A DNA stretch of 64,000 nt, taken from Verrucomicrobiia bacterium. GTDB taxonomy: Bacteria; Verrucomicrobiota; Verrucomicrobiia; JABWAM01. The stretch spans positions 1 to 64,000 of the forward strand of contig JAQUAF010000009.1 of the NCBI GenBank assembly GCA_028687435.1, read 5' to 3'. The notes under the pieces are model-generated. The model was not told the origin of the DNA. It ran no database searches and saw only the letters and a program-made list of their open reading frames with translations. Below, piece by piece: positions 53,970 to 63,181 of this stretch. Position numbers and translations under genes: made by a program. Each line of letters starts with the position of its first letter. Positions within the stretch are counted from its first letter, which is position 1.

Positions 53970-54665
53970 ATGAACGATCCCCTTGATTTGAAAAATTCCG
54001 CGCAATTTTTGAAGAACATTGGGATTGAGAGGCAAAGGGCATCTGTCTGCGGACGGATGGGGTTCACACTTTTGGAGTTGTTGGTGGTAATAGCCATCAT
54101 CTCCATGTTGGTTTCCCTTTTGGCGCCTGCGTTGACCGGGGCAAGGGAGGCGTCCAAGTCCCTCAAATGCATGAATCATCTGCGTCAACTGGGAACTGCG
54201 GTCATGATGTATTGCGGTGAATTTGAGGACAAACTGCCGCCTTGCAATCCCGATTGGCGGAATGATCTCGACAAGTACATCAAAAAGACCGGGGCCGGCC
54301 AGCAGTTGAAATGTCCGCAGGGGGAGCCCATGAGCATTCGGTTGCTGGGGTTTTCCACTTCGCTGGCTTACAATTACAATGCCTATCTGGCCTATGCCAG
54401 CCTGGGATATGGCACCAACAAAAGCGACGGTTTCAAAAGCCTGATGCAGGTCAGCCGTTCCGCGGAGCGGCTCTTGTTTGTGGATGGGGTGTTGGGGAGG
54501 GCGTCGATTGAGTACAGCCAGATCACAACCGACGCGTACAAGACGCAGATTTTCCGGCATAAAAATGGGGCCAATGTTCTTTTTCTGGACGGCCATACCG
54601 CATGGAAGGAAAAGGGGGAAATCCTGGGCAATGCCAACGATCTTTGGGGGCATGACTCATTTTGA
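53970..54665 (+). CDS. Prepilin-type protein with H-X9-DG motif (pseudopilin)
   Basis: The 231-residue protein (ATG at 53970; TTG at 53964 is possible) has a 30-residue leader ending RMG and the mature start [20 protein letters not shown], with Glu at +5. It continues [11 protein letters not shown] and ends [14 protein letters not shown] (H-X9-DG). It is followed by a large glycosidase-like gene after 16 bp. Confidence 0.85.
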   Translation: MNDPLDLKNSAQFLKNIGIERQRASVCGRMGFTLLELLVVIAIISMLVSLLAPALTGAREASKSLKCMNHLRQLGTAVMMYCGEFEDKLPPCNPDWRNDLDKYIKKTGAGQQLKCPQGEPMSIRLLGFSTSLAYNYNAYLAYASLGYGTNKSDGFKSLMQVSRSAERLLFVDGVLGRASIEYSQITTDAYKTQIFRHKNGANVLFLDGHTAWKEKGEILGNANDLWGHDSF

Positions 54666-54681
54666 ATGCGGGATGATTCAT

Positions 54682-57600
54682 ATGCTGATGCAAAAGTTAT
54701 CCTTAATCGCTTGCGGCCCGATTTTGATGTTTGCGTTGGCCGCCGATGTCATGGCGATTGACGAGTCCAAATGCCTCTTTCGTTTCAAGGTTGACGAGGG
54801 CAGGGGCGAAATCCTGCAGGATGTATCCGATAATCGCCTGAAGGCGGCGCTGGAGGGAAATTTTGAATGGGTTGACGCGGCCCGGGGACGGGTTCTTGTT
54901 TTCGATGGAGTGACCTGCAGCGGAAAGATCGAGGCCACTCCCAATGTGAATGCCAACATCCAGGACCGGTTTGCCGTGACGGTTTGGATAAAGGCCGCGG
55001 CGGAACAAAAATGCGCCTATCCAAAACTGCTGAGCATCAAGGATGTTTTTGCGCTCCACATCACCCGCAATCCGCCTTTCACGGTGTGCGCCAATTTGAG
55101 GATCAAGGGACAGTTGTTTCAGGTTGCATCCGGGGATTTGAAACCCGGGGAATGGCATCACTTGGCGTTTGTTTACAATGGCGCCGAGGCCAGGATCCAT
55201 GTGGATGGAAAAATGAGGGAGACGCGCAAATGCGGGGGGAAAATGTCGTTGTCCAATGCGCCTGTCATGATTGGCGCGGAGTCTCCAAGCCATGGTTTTT
55301 TTTGCGGACAGATGGGGGAGATCGCATTGTCCAACGATGCCCTGACTGGCGGGGAAATCTTGCGGGAGTATGAGACGCAGGCGGAACGGTACTTTTCCGC
55401 GGGAGGAAAAAAAAGGGAGACGATCCAGCCGGATGGCGGAAAGGACAAGCCGGGAAAGACAACCGTCAGCAGGGAGATATTGGAGAATCCCCTGCGCTGG
55501 GGCTGCGAGGAGATTTCCTCGGGGGAAAATCGCGGAATCCAACTGGCCACGGACTCCCTGTTGCCGGGCGAAACCTATCGGATCAGGTTCCGTTACAGCG
55601 GCCAGTCCTTGGGGGACAAGGCGGCAATTGGTCTTAAAATGCATTTTAAGGACGCCGAAGGGGGGGCGGTTGCAAGGGCTGAAACGCGCCAATTGAAATG
55701 CGGCAAGGCGGTCGAGTGGACGGAAACGATGGAAATCCCCTCCGAGGCCGCAAGGACGCTCATGGAAATCATGCCCGCCGATGCGGCCTTGGTTTGCGAA
55801 AATCTGGTTTTTGAACATCTGCCGCCATCCGGGAAATGGCAGGCGAAGTGGATGGTTTATCCCGAGGACCGGGAGTCCGAGAATATCAGCCGTTTTTTCC
55901 GGAAAACCTTTTCAATGCCGGATGTCCCTTCCAGCGCATGGATGTTGATTGCCGCAGATGACGCGTATGAATTGTATTTGAACGGCAGTCTGGTGGGGAA
56001 AGGCTCAGGTTGGTGTTATCCCGAAACTTATCATGTCGCCAGGCATCTGCGTCCCGGACGCAATGTTGCGGCCGTCAAGGTTTTAAACTATGCCGGTCCC
56101 TATGGCGTGTTATGCGAACTTCACGCCAACCGGCAAAAGGAGAATCTTGCGCGTGTTTTTGGAGATGAAAGCTGGAAGTGCTCGGCCAGGGAGGAAAAAG
56201 GTTGGGAAACGCCCGGTTTCAACGATGGGCAATGGAAGGCAGCCGGCGTCAGGGGTTATGTTCCGGCCAAGCCATGGGGGGATGTTCCGTATGTTGATTT
56301 CCAGGGAAAGGATGAGGGGGGCGGAAAAAACGTTCCGCTGAACAGGATTTTCAAGGAGATCAGCGGCGAAAAGACGATGGTGGCTGAAATAAAAGGGGGG
56401 GAGATCCCGGCCCTGGTCTTGAATGGCGAAAAGAAATTCCCCATGCTGGGGCGCGACACTCATTTGAAGGGAAAATATGTGCGTGAATACGGGGACAATG
56501 GAATTCACCTCTACATCACCTCGTGCGTGAGAGTGGGATTGTCCGAAAATTCCACCCGCGATTATTCGGAGATCGACGCCATCGCCAATTCCACGCTCGC
56601 CTATGATCCGAAGGCCCGCTTGATTCTGGTGGTGGATCTGACTCCGCCGGAATGGTGGCTCAAAAAAAATCCGGAGGAACGTTGCAAGTTTGATGACGGC
56701 GCAATGGGAATGCAAAGCCTCTCATCCCGGAAGTGGATGAAGGAGGCTGGAGACGCCCTGGAATGCCTGATGGACCATGTGGGAAAAAGCCCCTATGGCA
56801 AGAGGATTGCCGGTTATTTTCCATCATCGGGATATACGGGCGAATGGCAATCCTGGGGGTGTCAGGAGGGACGGATGGGGGATGGGAGCGGACCTGCCAT
56901 TGACGCCTTCCGCCGCTGGCTCCGCGAAAAATATGAAAACGATGAGGCCCGGCTCCAAAAAGCATGGGGCAGGCAGGGGGTGTCGTTTGACGGCGTTTCC
57001 ATGCCCGCGAAGGAGGAATATCAGCGTCAGGATTTCGGGGTGTTCCGCGATCCGTGCAGGAGCCGGAATGTCATCGATTATTTGCAATGGAAAGCGGATG
57101 TCGTTGCTGGTGACATCCTGCATTTTTCGCAAGTGGTGAAAAACAAGTCGAACCGGCGGATGTTGTGCGGCGCTTTTTACGGTTACATCTTCGAACATGC
57201 CGGAATGGGGGGCGCCCTTGTCCATGGCGGGCATCTGGCCATGGAAAAGATTTTGAAAAGCAAGGATGTCGATTTCATCGCCGCGCCGGTGTCTTACCGG
57301 TTGCGAAAAAAAGGCGGGGCGGGCGCCTATATGCTCCCGAAGGATTCCGTCAGACTGCATGGCAAAATGCTGTTTCACGAGGCGGATATGCGCACCTATC
57401 TTTCCGCGGCCAATGCCGGCCACGGGCGTCTGGAAAACCTGCGCGATACCATCGGGGTCTTGAAAAGGGAGTTTGCCAAAATGCCCGTCGACCGCATTGG
57501 CTTGTGGTGGTTTGACATGAAGGGCGGCTGGTTTTCCAACCAGGCGATCGGACGGATGTTTTCCAAGGCCAGCCGGATTGGCTCCAAAAGCCTGGGGAAA

Positions 57601-58455
57601 AGCCGTCCATTTCACAGCGAAATCGCCGTCATCATTGACGAGACCAGCCCGTTTTTCGTGAATCCCTCGGGGCAGGCATTGAACAACGAGGCGATTTCGA
57701 TGCAGCGCGAGGCGCTCCACGAAATGGGGGCTCCGTTCGATTCGTATTTGTTGAGCGATGTCTTTGACAGGGATTTTCCTGATTACAAGATGTATGTTTT
57801 CCTGAACGCCTTTTATCTGTCGGAAAAGCAAAGGAAGGATCTTGGAGCCAGGTTGAAAAAAGACGGCCATTTGTTGCTGTGGATTTATGCGCCGGGATTG
57901 GCGGGCGAGAATGGAATCGGCGTCGCAAACTGCGGCGGAGTGTTGGATTTCAATCTGGGGTGCGAAAACAAACCCGCGCCGTTGAGCGTGAGGCTGGCGC
58001 CAGGCGTTTTTGATGGACGATGCAAGACGGAATGTTACGGAATGACCACCCCGGCCGGGCCGGTGTGCCACATTGATGATCCCGGCGTGACGGCGCTCGG
58101 CTCATTGGCCAATGGGAAATGCGGCCTGGGATTCAAGAAATCCGGCGGCTGGATCAGCGCCTATTCGGCCGCGCCCCGGTTGCCGGCGGATGTTCTGCGG
58201 GAATTTGCCCGCATGGCCGGCGTTCATCTTTATGTGGAGTCGCCCGATGTCATTTTTGCCAATCATGACTATTTTGGCATGCATGTGGCTGAGACGGGGG
58301 AAAAGGCGGTCCGGCTGCCTTGCAAGGCCAGCCCCTGCGAATTGTTCACGGAAAAAACGTTTGGAAAAGATTGCCGCGAATTCCGGTTTTTCGGCGAAAA
58401 AGGGGAAACCTTCCTGTTTGAGTTGAACCATGAGGATGACAATCATGCGCATTAA
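54682..58455 (+). CDS. Secreted LamG plus GH42-like glycosidase
   Basis: The 1257-residue protein is read from the ATG at 54682 (alternatives 54673 and 54688) with a signal peptide (KLSLIACGPILMFALAADVMA). It has a LamG region (about 30-230: WHHLAFVYNGAEARIHVDG), a carbohydrate-binding-like beta part (about 390-560, SAWMLIAADDAYELYLNGS), and then a GH42-like barrel: GYTGEWQSWG with Glu at codon 56842 as candidate acid/base, FRRWLREKYENDEARLQKAWG, and MLFHEADMRT with candidate nucleophile Glu. The C-terminal part ADVLREFARMAGVHLYVES parallels the 47264 protein. It is the largest of the paired enzymes. Confidence 0.72.
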   Translation: MLMQKLSLIACGPILMFALAADVMAIDESKCLFRFKVDEGRGEILQDVSDNRLKAALEGNFEWVDAARGRVLVFDGVTCSGKIEATPNVNANIQDRFAVTVWIKAAAEQKCAYPKLLSIKDVFALHITRNPPFTVCANLRIKGQLFQVASGDLKPGEWHHLAFVYNGAEARIHVDGKMRETRKCGGKMSLSNAPVMIGAESPSHGFFCGQMGEIALSNDALTGGEILREYETQAERYFSAGGKKRETIQPDGGKDKPGKTTVSREILENPLRWGCEEISSGENRGIQLATDSLLPGETYRIRFRYSGQSLGDKAAIGLKMHFKDAEGGAVARAETRQLKCGKAVEWTETMEIPSEAARTLMEIMPADAALVCENLVFEHLPPSGKWQAKWMVYPEDRESENISRFFRKTFSMPDVPSSAWMLIAADDAYELYLNGSLVGKGSGWCYPETYHVARHLRPGRNVAAVKVLNYAGPYGVLCELHANRQKENLARVFGDESWKCSAREEKGWETPGFNDGQWKAAGVRGYVPAKPWGDVPYVDFQGKDEGGGKNVPLNRIFKEISGEKTMVAEIKGGEIPALVLNGEKKFPMLGRDTHLKGKYVREYGDNGIHLYITSCVRVGLSENSTRDYSEIDAIANSTLAYDPKARLILVVDLTPPEWWLKKNPEERCKFDDGAMGMQSLSSRKWMKEAGDALECLMDHVGKSPYGKRIAGYFPSSGYTGEWQSWGCQEGRMGDGSGPAIDAFRRWLREKYENDEARLQKAWGRQGVSFDGVSMPAKEEYQRQDFGVFRDPCRSRNVIDYLQWKADVVAGDILHFSQVVKNKSNRRMLCGAFYGYIFEHAGMGGALVHGGHLAMEKILKSKDVDFIAAPVSYRLRKKGGAGAYMLPKDSVRLHGKMLFHEADMRTYLSAANAGHGRLENLRDTIGVLKREFAKMPVDRIGLWWFDMKGGWFSNQAIGRMFSKASRIGSKSLGKSRPFHSEIAVIIDETSPFFVNPSGQALNNEAISMQREALHEMGAPFDSYLLSDVFDRDFPDYKMYVFLNAFYLSEKQRKDLGARLKKDGHLLLWIYAPGLAGENGIGVANCGGVLDFNLGCENKPAPLSVRLAPGVFDGRCKTECYGMTTPAGPVCHIDDPGVTALGSLANGKCGLGFKKSGGWISAYSAAPRLPADVLREFARMAGVHLYVESPDVIFANHDYFGMHVAETGEKAVRLPCKASPCELFTEKTFGKDCREFRFFGEKGETFLFELNHEDDNHAH

Positions 58456-58793
58456 AAAGACATTTTGGATGCCGTTTGTGTTTTCGTTTTCCATTGGCAT
58501 TCATTTGCTGATTGCCGCAGAGCCTGTTCATGAAAAGGATGACTGTTCGGGAAATTTCATGGATTTGAAACCAGGGTTGATTCCCTCTCCGCGCGAAGTG
58601 ATTGCGACCTGGGGGATTTTGCCGGCGCCATGGCGTTTGCTGGGCATGTCGCGTGGTACGACGAGACATTCATTCGGTCGCATCTCAATGAGCTTTTTAC
58701 GCTGGGCACGGCGGAATGATTTTTATTTGGCGGGATGAGAGGAATTCCCTTTGGAGTGGACTTCATGGGAGGAAACGCTAGGTTTTTTTCATG
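58445..58793 (+). pseudogene. Decayed secreted-protein gene (frameshift and in-frame TGA)
   Basis: A start with a signal peptide (MRIKKTFWMPFVFSFSIGI) overlaps the end of the glycosidase gene. The sensible reading then moves to the other frame near 58603 (DLGDFAGAMAFAGHVAWYDE, then SHLNELFTLGT) and passes a TGA at 58717. It resumes as FLFGGMRGIPFGVDF up to a stop at 58791-58793. Both breaks suggest a decayed gene with an internal deletion. No family is recognised. Confidence 0.45.
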
Positions 58794-59636
58794 AAGAAAT
58801 TCCTTTCTGACGGGCATATTCACCTGACTTCGGACACGAAAGAAGGAAGAGGGGAGTTTGCGAGGCGTTTGAAAATCCCGGGCATGCGGGCGGCGCTCTT
58901 GATTTCGCTGCCTCCGCGTTCATCGGCTTATTCGCCGGACATGATCACCGGAACCGGGGCGCGATTGGATCATCTTTTTTATTGGGCGGGCAGCGCCAGG
59001 AATGTTTTTCCATTCTACCGGCTGGATCCGCTCGAGAAGGACGCCATTCGACAGGTCGGTCTGGCGGTCAAGCGCGGCGTGGCCGGATTCAAGGTCATGT
59101 GCGACCGGTTTTATCCGGGCGACGCCCGGGCTTTGAAAGTCTTTCGTTGCATTGCCGAAAACAACAAGCCGATCCTTTTTCACTCGGGAATCCTGTGGGA
59201 TCTGGCGGATTCGTCGCGATACCACCGGCCGGTTGAGTTCGAGTCCCTTATCCACGTGCCCCATTTGAGGTTTGCCCTTGCTCATATTTCCTGGCCGTGG
59301 TGCGACGAGGCGATTGCGGTGTTTGGAAAATTCCTTCATGTTCAGAGAACCAAAGGCGCCGTGTGTCCCCAAATGTATATCGACACAACCCCCGGAACCC
59401 CTCCCATTTACCGGCATGAGGCGCTGTCCAGATTGTTTGGCGTCGGATATCCATTGAGCGAAAAAGTTTTCTTTGGAACCGACAATTCGGCGAACGATTA
59501 TGACGTTGCGGGGGCAAAAACCTGGATTCAGCGGGATCTGGCGGTTTTCAAGCGGCTGAAATTGAAGCGTGAAGTGATTCAAAATGTGATGGGCAAAAAC
59601 CTGGAAAGATTTCTCGGGGTGAAATTGGATTCGTAA
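58791..59636 (+). CDS. Amidohydrolase-2-family metal hydrolase
   Basis: The 281-residue protein opens SDGHIHLTSDTKEG with the barrel H-x-H. It continues GFKVMCDRFYPG, PILFHSGILWDL (His), FALAHISWPWCDEA (His) and VFFGTDNSANDY (Asp). This is an amidohydrolase_2-type metal site. The substrate is unknown. It has no signal peptide. A ribosome-like GGGAGG at 58765-58771 lies somewhat far upstream of the ATG. Confidence 0.75.
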   Translation: MKKFLSDGHIHLTSDTKEGRGEFARRLKIPGMRAALLISLPPRSSAYSPDMITGTGARLDHLFYWAGSARNVFPFYRLDPLEKDAIRQVGLAVKRGVAGFKVMCDRFYPGDARALKVFRCIAENNKPILFHSGILWDLADSSRYHRPVEFESLIHVPHLRFALAHISWPWCDEAIAVFGKFLHVQRTKGAVCPQMYIDTTPGTPPIYRHEALSRLFGVGYPLSEKVFFGTDNSANDYDVAGAKTWIQRDLAVFKRLKLKREVIQNVMGKNLERFLGVKLDS

Positions 59637-59948
59637 AATGGTCGTTTCATCAGTCCGGCGCCGGGTGTCGAAGTGGCCCGGTTCGGAGGGGTTGATTCAA
59701 TGTTTGGCGAAAAAATGAATTGGAGATGGATTTTTTGACAGGATTAACAGGATTGACAGGATTTTTATACAAGAGGCGGACCTCCCCAACCCCTCCTTGG
59801 CAAGGAGGGGCTAAAATTGAGCCTCCCCTTGCCAAGGGGAGGATTAAGGAGGGGTGCGTCGTGCACTTGTCTCGCCATAGCTCGCAGAGCGAAGGCGGAT
59901 CGACCATCGAGCGTCAAGCTGCCGCGCTCCGGCGCGGCTTAATTTAAG
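59637..59948. repeat. Gap built of several repeats
   Basis: No gene is seen. It contains ATTCAATGTTTGG (about 59696), one arm of the ACAGGATT repeat (59736-59772, almost the same as 50281-50317), and hairpins CCCCTCCTTGGCAAGGAGGGG and CCTCCCCTTGCCAAGGGGAGG (59791-59843). The right flank of the composite palindrome (CATCGAGCGTCAAGCTGCC, GCGCTCCGGCGCGG, 59904-59938) ends directly before murI. Confidence 0.75.
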
Positions 59949-60761
59949 ATGAACCCCTTGGTTGGCATTTTTGATTCCGGTGTGGGCGGGTTGTCGGTGC
60001 TGAAAGCCATCCGGCTCCGGTTGCCGCAGACGCCATTGGTTTATGTGGCGGACCAGGCGCATGTGCCTTATGGCCCGCGTCCAGTGGAAGATGTTCGCGC
60101 CCTGGCCTGCGGCATTGTTCGTTTTCTCAAACGGCAGGGGGCGGGAATCATTGTGGTGGCGTGCAACACCGCCTCTGCGGCGGCGTTGCATGAGTTGCGG
60201 CGGCTTTATCCCAGGCTGGTTTTTGTGGGCATGGAACCGGCGGTCAAACCGGCCGCGATCCACACCCGCAGCGGGGTGGTGGGGGTGCTGGCCACGCAGG
60301 GAACATTGAGGGGAAAACTTTATGCCTCCGTGGTTGAGAGGTTTGCCCATGGAAGGCGCGTCATGGAGGATCCCTGCGCCGGGTTGGTGGCGGAGATTGA
60401 AAAGGGCCATTTGAACGGCGACCGGACGCGGGACATCCTCCAGCGGGCCCTGGCGCCCATGCTGGCCTCGGGAGCAGATACGATTGTGCTGGGATGCACC
60501 CATTATCCCTTTGTTTTGCCGTTGATCCGGGAGATTGCCGGGGAGGGCGTGCAAGTGATCGATCCCGCGCCGGCCATTGCGCGGCGGGTCGCCCATCTGC
60601 TGGCCCATCATCAGGCCGTTAAATCGGCAGGCGTTGGGGCGTTGACGCTCCTCACCACCGGAAAGCCGGGGCTTTTCCAACGCATGGCCGGACGGTTTCT
60701 GGAGAGCGAAGTGTCTTGCGGAACTTTGGCGTGGCGGGACATGGACTTGGAGTTTGAATGA
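59949..60761 (+). CDS. murI: Glutamate racemase
   Basis: The 270-residue enzyme supplies D-glutamate for peptidoglycan. It has the FDSGVGGLSV N-terminus (Asp9, Ser10), the YVADQAHVPYG strand, the first catalytic Cys in VVACNTAS (C72) and the second in VLGCTHYPF. Length is normal. The ATG follows the end of a repeat flank. No ribosome site of usual strength is visible. Confidence 0.93.
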   Translation: MNPLVGIFDSGVGGLSVLKAIRLRLPQTPLVYVADQAHVPYGPRPVEDVRALACGIVRFLKRQGAGIIVVACNTASAAALHELRRLYPRLVFVGMEPAVKPAAIHTRSGVVGVLATQGTLRGKLYASVVERFAHGRRVMEDPCAGLVAEIEKGHLNGDRTRDILQRALAPMLASGADTIVLGCTHYPFVLPLIREIAGEGVQVIDPAPAIARRVAHLLAHHQAVKSAGVGALTLLTTGKPGLFQRMAGRFLESEVSCGTLAWRDMDLEFE

Positions 60762-60909
60762 GGTTGGGGAACAGGATGAACATGGATGAGGGATCGAAAA
60801 AATCCTGAGAATTCCGTCCATCCATGTTGAACAAGCGGGGGCGAATTCAGTCCCATAAACCCTCCTGAAAGCTGTTGGCTGGCGGCTTTTTTATGTATAC
60901 AGTGGCGGG

Positions 60910-61911
60910 GTGGCAACTGGAGATCCCGTTTTAAAAGAGATTTTGATGGAACGGCAGGTGTCGTACCGTCTGGTACGGTGTTTGGGCGAGGGGGGGATGG
61001 GCACGGTGTATGAGGCGATCCAAACCGGCGCCTATGAATTTTCCAAACGGGTGGCCATCAAGCTGATCCGTTCCAAGATTGCGGCGCGCGAGGAATTCAT
61101 CCGGAATTTTGTGGGCGAGGCCAAACTGGTGGCGCAACTGATTCATGCCAATATTGTCCAAACCTATCACCTTGGGAGTTACCGGGATGCGCCATTCATC
61201 GTCATGGAATACCTGGATGGCATGGATCTTCAGCAGTTCCAACATATCCTTGCGGCGAGAGAGAAATATGTGCCGGTGCCCCTGGCGGTGTTCATTGCCA
61301 GCCGGGTTTGCCGGGGATTGGCTTATGCCCACGGCAAAACCGACGCGAATGGAATGCCGCTGGGAATCGTGCATCGCGACATCAGTCCCTCCAATATTGT
61401 CATTTCAAGGGAGGGGGATGTGAAGATCACGGATTTCGGGCTGGCCAAGGCCGGTAATCTCATGTTGGACGGCGAGGGGAAGGTGGTGATGGGAAAGTCC
61501 CGGTACATGTCTCCGGAACAGGCCAAGGGGGAGGCAACCGATGCGCGATCGGACATTTTTTCCCTTGGCGTGGTGCTTAGCGAGATGCTGGTCGGGGTCA
61601 ATATTTTCCAGGGGGCTGATTCGTCGGAGGAAAAACTGCGCGTGGTTGAAATGGAAATACCCGATTTGAGAACCTTGCGAAAAGATCTCGATCCGGCTCT
61701 TTCCAGGATTCTCAAGCGCGTGCTGTCGCGCGACCCGGCCAAACGATATCCAAACGCGGGGGATTTGCTGGTGGCTCTGGAACGGCACATCTATTCCGAC
61801 GGGTATGGTCCCACCAGCGAAACGCTGGGCAAATACATGAAAAAACATTTTGAGCACAGGCTTCCAGATGCGGGACGTTCCGGGGAAACCCGCATGATCG
61901 AGATGAAATGA
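60910..61911 (+). CDS. Serine/threonine protein kinase
   Basis: The 333-residue soluble kinase (GTG at 60910; ATG at 60946 gives MERQVSYRLVRCLG) consists of one Hanks domain and a short C-terminal tail. Motifs are GEGGMGTVYEA, VAIKLIRSK, HRDISPSN (Ser in place of Lys, a variant common in some Myxococcus-type kinases), DFGLAKA, SRYMSPEQAKGE and SDIFSLGVVL. No membrane segment is visible. It is the third Hanks-type kinase of the window. Confidence 0.88.
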   Translation: MATGDPVLKEILMERQVSYRLVRCLGEGGMGTVYEAIQTGAYEFSKRVAIKLIRSKIAAREEFIRNFVGEAKLVAQLIHANIVQTYHLGSYRDAPFIVMEYLDGMDLQQFQHILAAREKYVPVPLAVFIASRVCRGLAYAHGKTDANGMPLGIVHRDISPSNIVISREGDVKITDFGLAKAGNLMLDGEGKVVMGKSRYMSPEQAKGEATDARSDIFSLGVVLSEMLVGVNIFQGADSSEEKLRVVEMEIPDLRTLRKDLDPALSRILKRVLSRDPAKRYPNAGDLLVALERHIYSDGYGPTSETLGKYMKKHFEHRLPDAGRSGETRMIEMK

Positions 61912-61970
61912 ATGTCAGGTTATCAGACTGAGGGAATTGAGATGGGACGATTTTTTAGATGTTTACGGAA

Positions 61971-62064
61971 TGTCATTGCGAGGAGTTCGTTGAAACGAAC
62001 GACGAAGCAATCTCGTATCGGGGATTGCTTCGTCGTGCGCTAAAGCGCACTCCTCGCAATGACA
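61971..62064. repeat. Nested 94-bp palindromic repeat
   Basis: Outer arms TGTCATTGCGAGGAG and CTCCTCGCAATGACA enclose inner inverted repeats TTCGTTGAAACGAA and GTGCGCTAAAGCGCAC, and GACGAAGCAATC with GATTGCTTCGTC. No coding is seen. The spacing suggests a cruciform-capable element. Confidence 0.9.
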
Positions 62065-62125
62065 TTGAGGAGAGATTCCAGTGATGACTGCATTTCATTG
62101 AACTGAATAAAAACGGAGAGAAACC

Positions 62126-63181
62126 ATGGGAAAAGCGAAGATTTTGGTTTGCATGGCCTGGCTGGCCTGCTGGTTGACCGGCAGGGCGGGGGAGGCGGTG
62201 GAAATGCGGGTGGGGCATTTTCCCAACGTGACCCATGCCCAGGCGGTATTGGGACGGGCAACGGGCGAATTCGAAAAAACAGCGGGATTGCCCATCCGAT
62301 GGAGCCAGTTCAACGCCGGGCCATCGGCGGTGGAGGCGCTTTTCGCCGGCGCGCTGGACGCCTCCTACATTGGCCCCAACCCGGCCGTCAATGGATTCCT
62401 CAAGTCAAAGGGAAAGTCTTTTTGCATCGTGGCCGGTGCGGCCAGCGGTGGCGCGGCCTTGGTGTTGCGTCCGGATGCGGGGATCCAAGGAGAGAAGGAT
62501 TTTGGCGGCAAAAAAGTGGCGACTCCCCAACTGGGCAACACGCAGGACGTGGCGGCCAGGGTCTGGTTCCAATCCAAGGGATATCGGTTGGTGGAAAAGG
62601 GGGGTGATTTGACGCTGATGCCGCTGGCGAATCCGGATCAGTTGTTGATGTTCCAAAAACGGCAGATTGACGCCGCGTGGACCATCGAGCCATGGGTTTC
62701 GAGGCTCGAGCAGGAGGCGGGCGGCAGGATTTTTCTTGAGGAGAAAAGCCTGTGGAAAAACGGCCGCTATGTAACGACCCTTCTGGTGGTGAGCCGGAGT
62801 TTTCTTTCCTCCAATCGTTCGGCGGTCAAGCGGCTCATCAAGGCGCATGTGGCCATGACCCGGCGTCTTGCGGCCCGGCAGGAGGCCTTGCTGCCTGTTT
62901 TGAATGGGGAATTGCGCAAGGAAACCGGGAAGGAATTGTCTCCCGCGGTGTTGCGCAGCGCCATGAAAAGAGTGGAGTTTACCTGGGAACCCATGCGGGA
63001 ATCCCTGCTCAAGTCCGCCGAGGACGCTTACAAGGCCGGTTTTTTGCGCGAGGAACCGGTATTGGATGGCATTTACGATTTGAGTCTGCTAGAGGAGGTT
63101 TTGAAGGAGAAAGATCAGGCATTCTTTTCCGGTGGAACAGCGGTGCAGGAGCCCCGCCCTCCATTGGAACACAACAAATAA
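62126..63181 (+). CDS. ABC transporter substrate-binding protein, sulfonate/nitrate type (SsuA/TauA-like)
   Basis: The 351-residue protein has a signal peptide (MGKAKILVCMAWLACWLTG). It then has the NMT1/SsuA pattern: MRVGHFPNVTHAQAVLGRATG, WSQFNAGPSAVEALFAGALD, ASYIGPNPAVNGFLKS and a late hinge VATPQLGNTQDVAARVW. The partner permease and ATPase are not in this window. The next gene is cysteine synthase, so sulfur-compound uptake is more likely than nitrate. The last 15 residues lie inside a palindromic repeat, which may have altered the C-terminus. Confidence 0.82.
   Translation: MGKAKILVCMAWLACWLTGRAGEAVEMRVGHFPNVTHAQAVLGRATGEFEKTAGLPIRWSQFNAGPSAVEALFAGALDASYIGPNPAVNGFLKSKGKSFCIVAGAASGGAALVLRPDAGIQGEKDFGGKKVATPQLGNTQDVAARVWFQSKGYRLVEKGGDLTLMPLANPDQLLMFQKRQIDAAWTIEPWVSRLEQEAGGRIFLEEKSLWKNGRYVTTLLVVSRSFLSSNRSAVKRLIKAHVAMTRRLAARQEALLPVLNGELRKETGKELSPAVLRSAMKRVEFTWEPMRESLLKSAEDAYKAGFLREEPVLDGIYDLSLLEEVLKEKDQAFFSGGTAVQEPRPPLEHNK

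Noticed and set aside
56824-58071. Open frame of about 415 codons on the minus strand
   Set aside because: It lies inside the GH42-like gene on the opposite strand and shows shadow-type composition.
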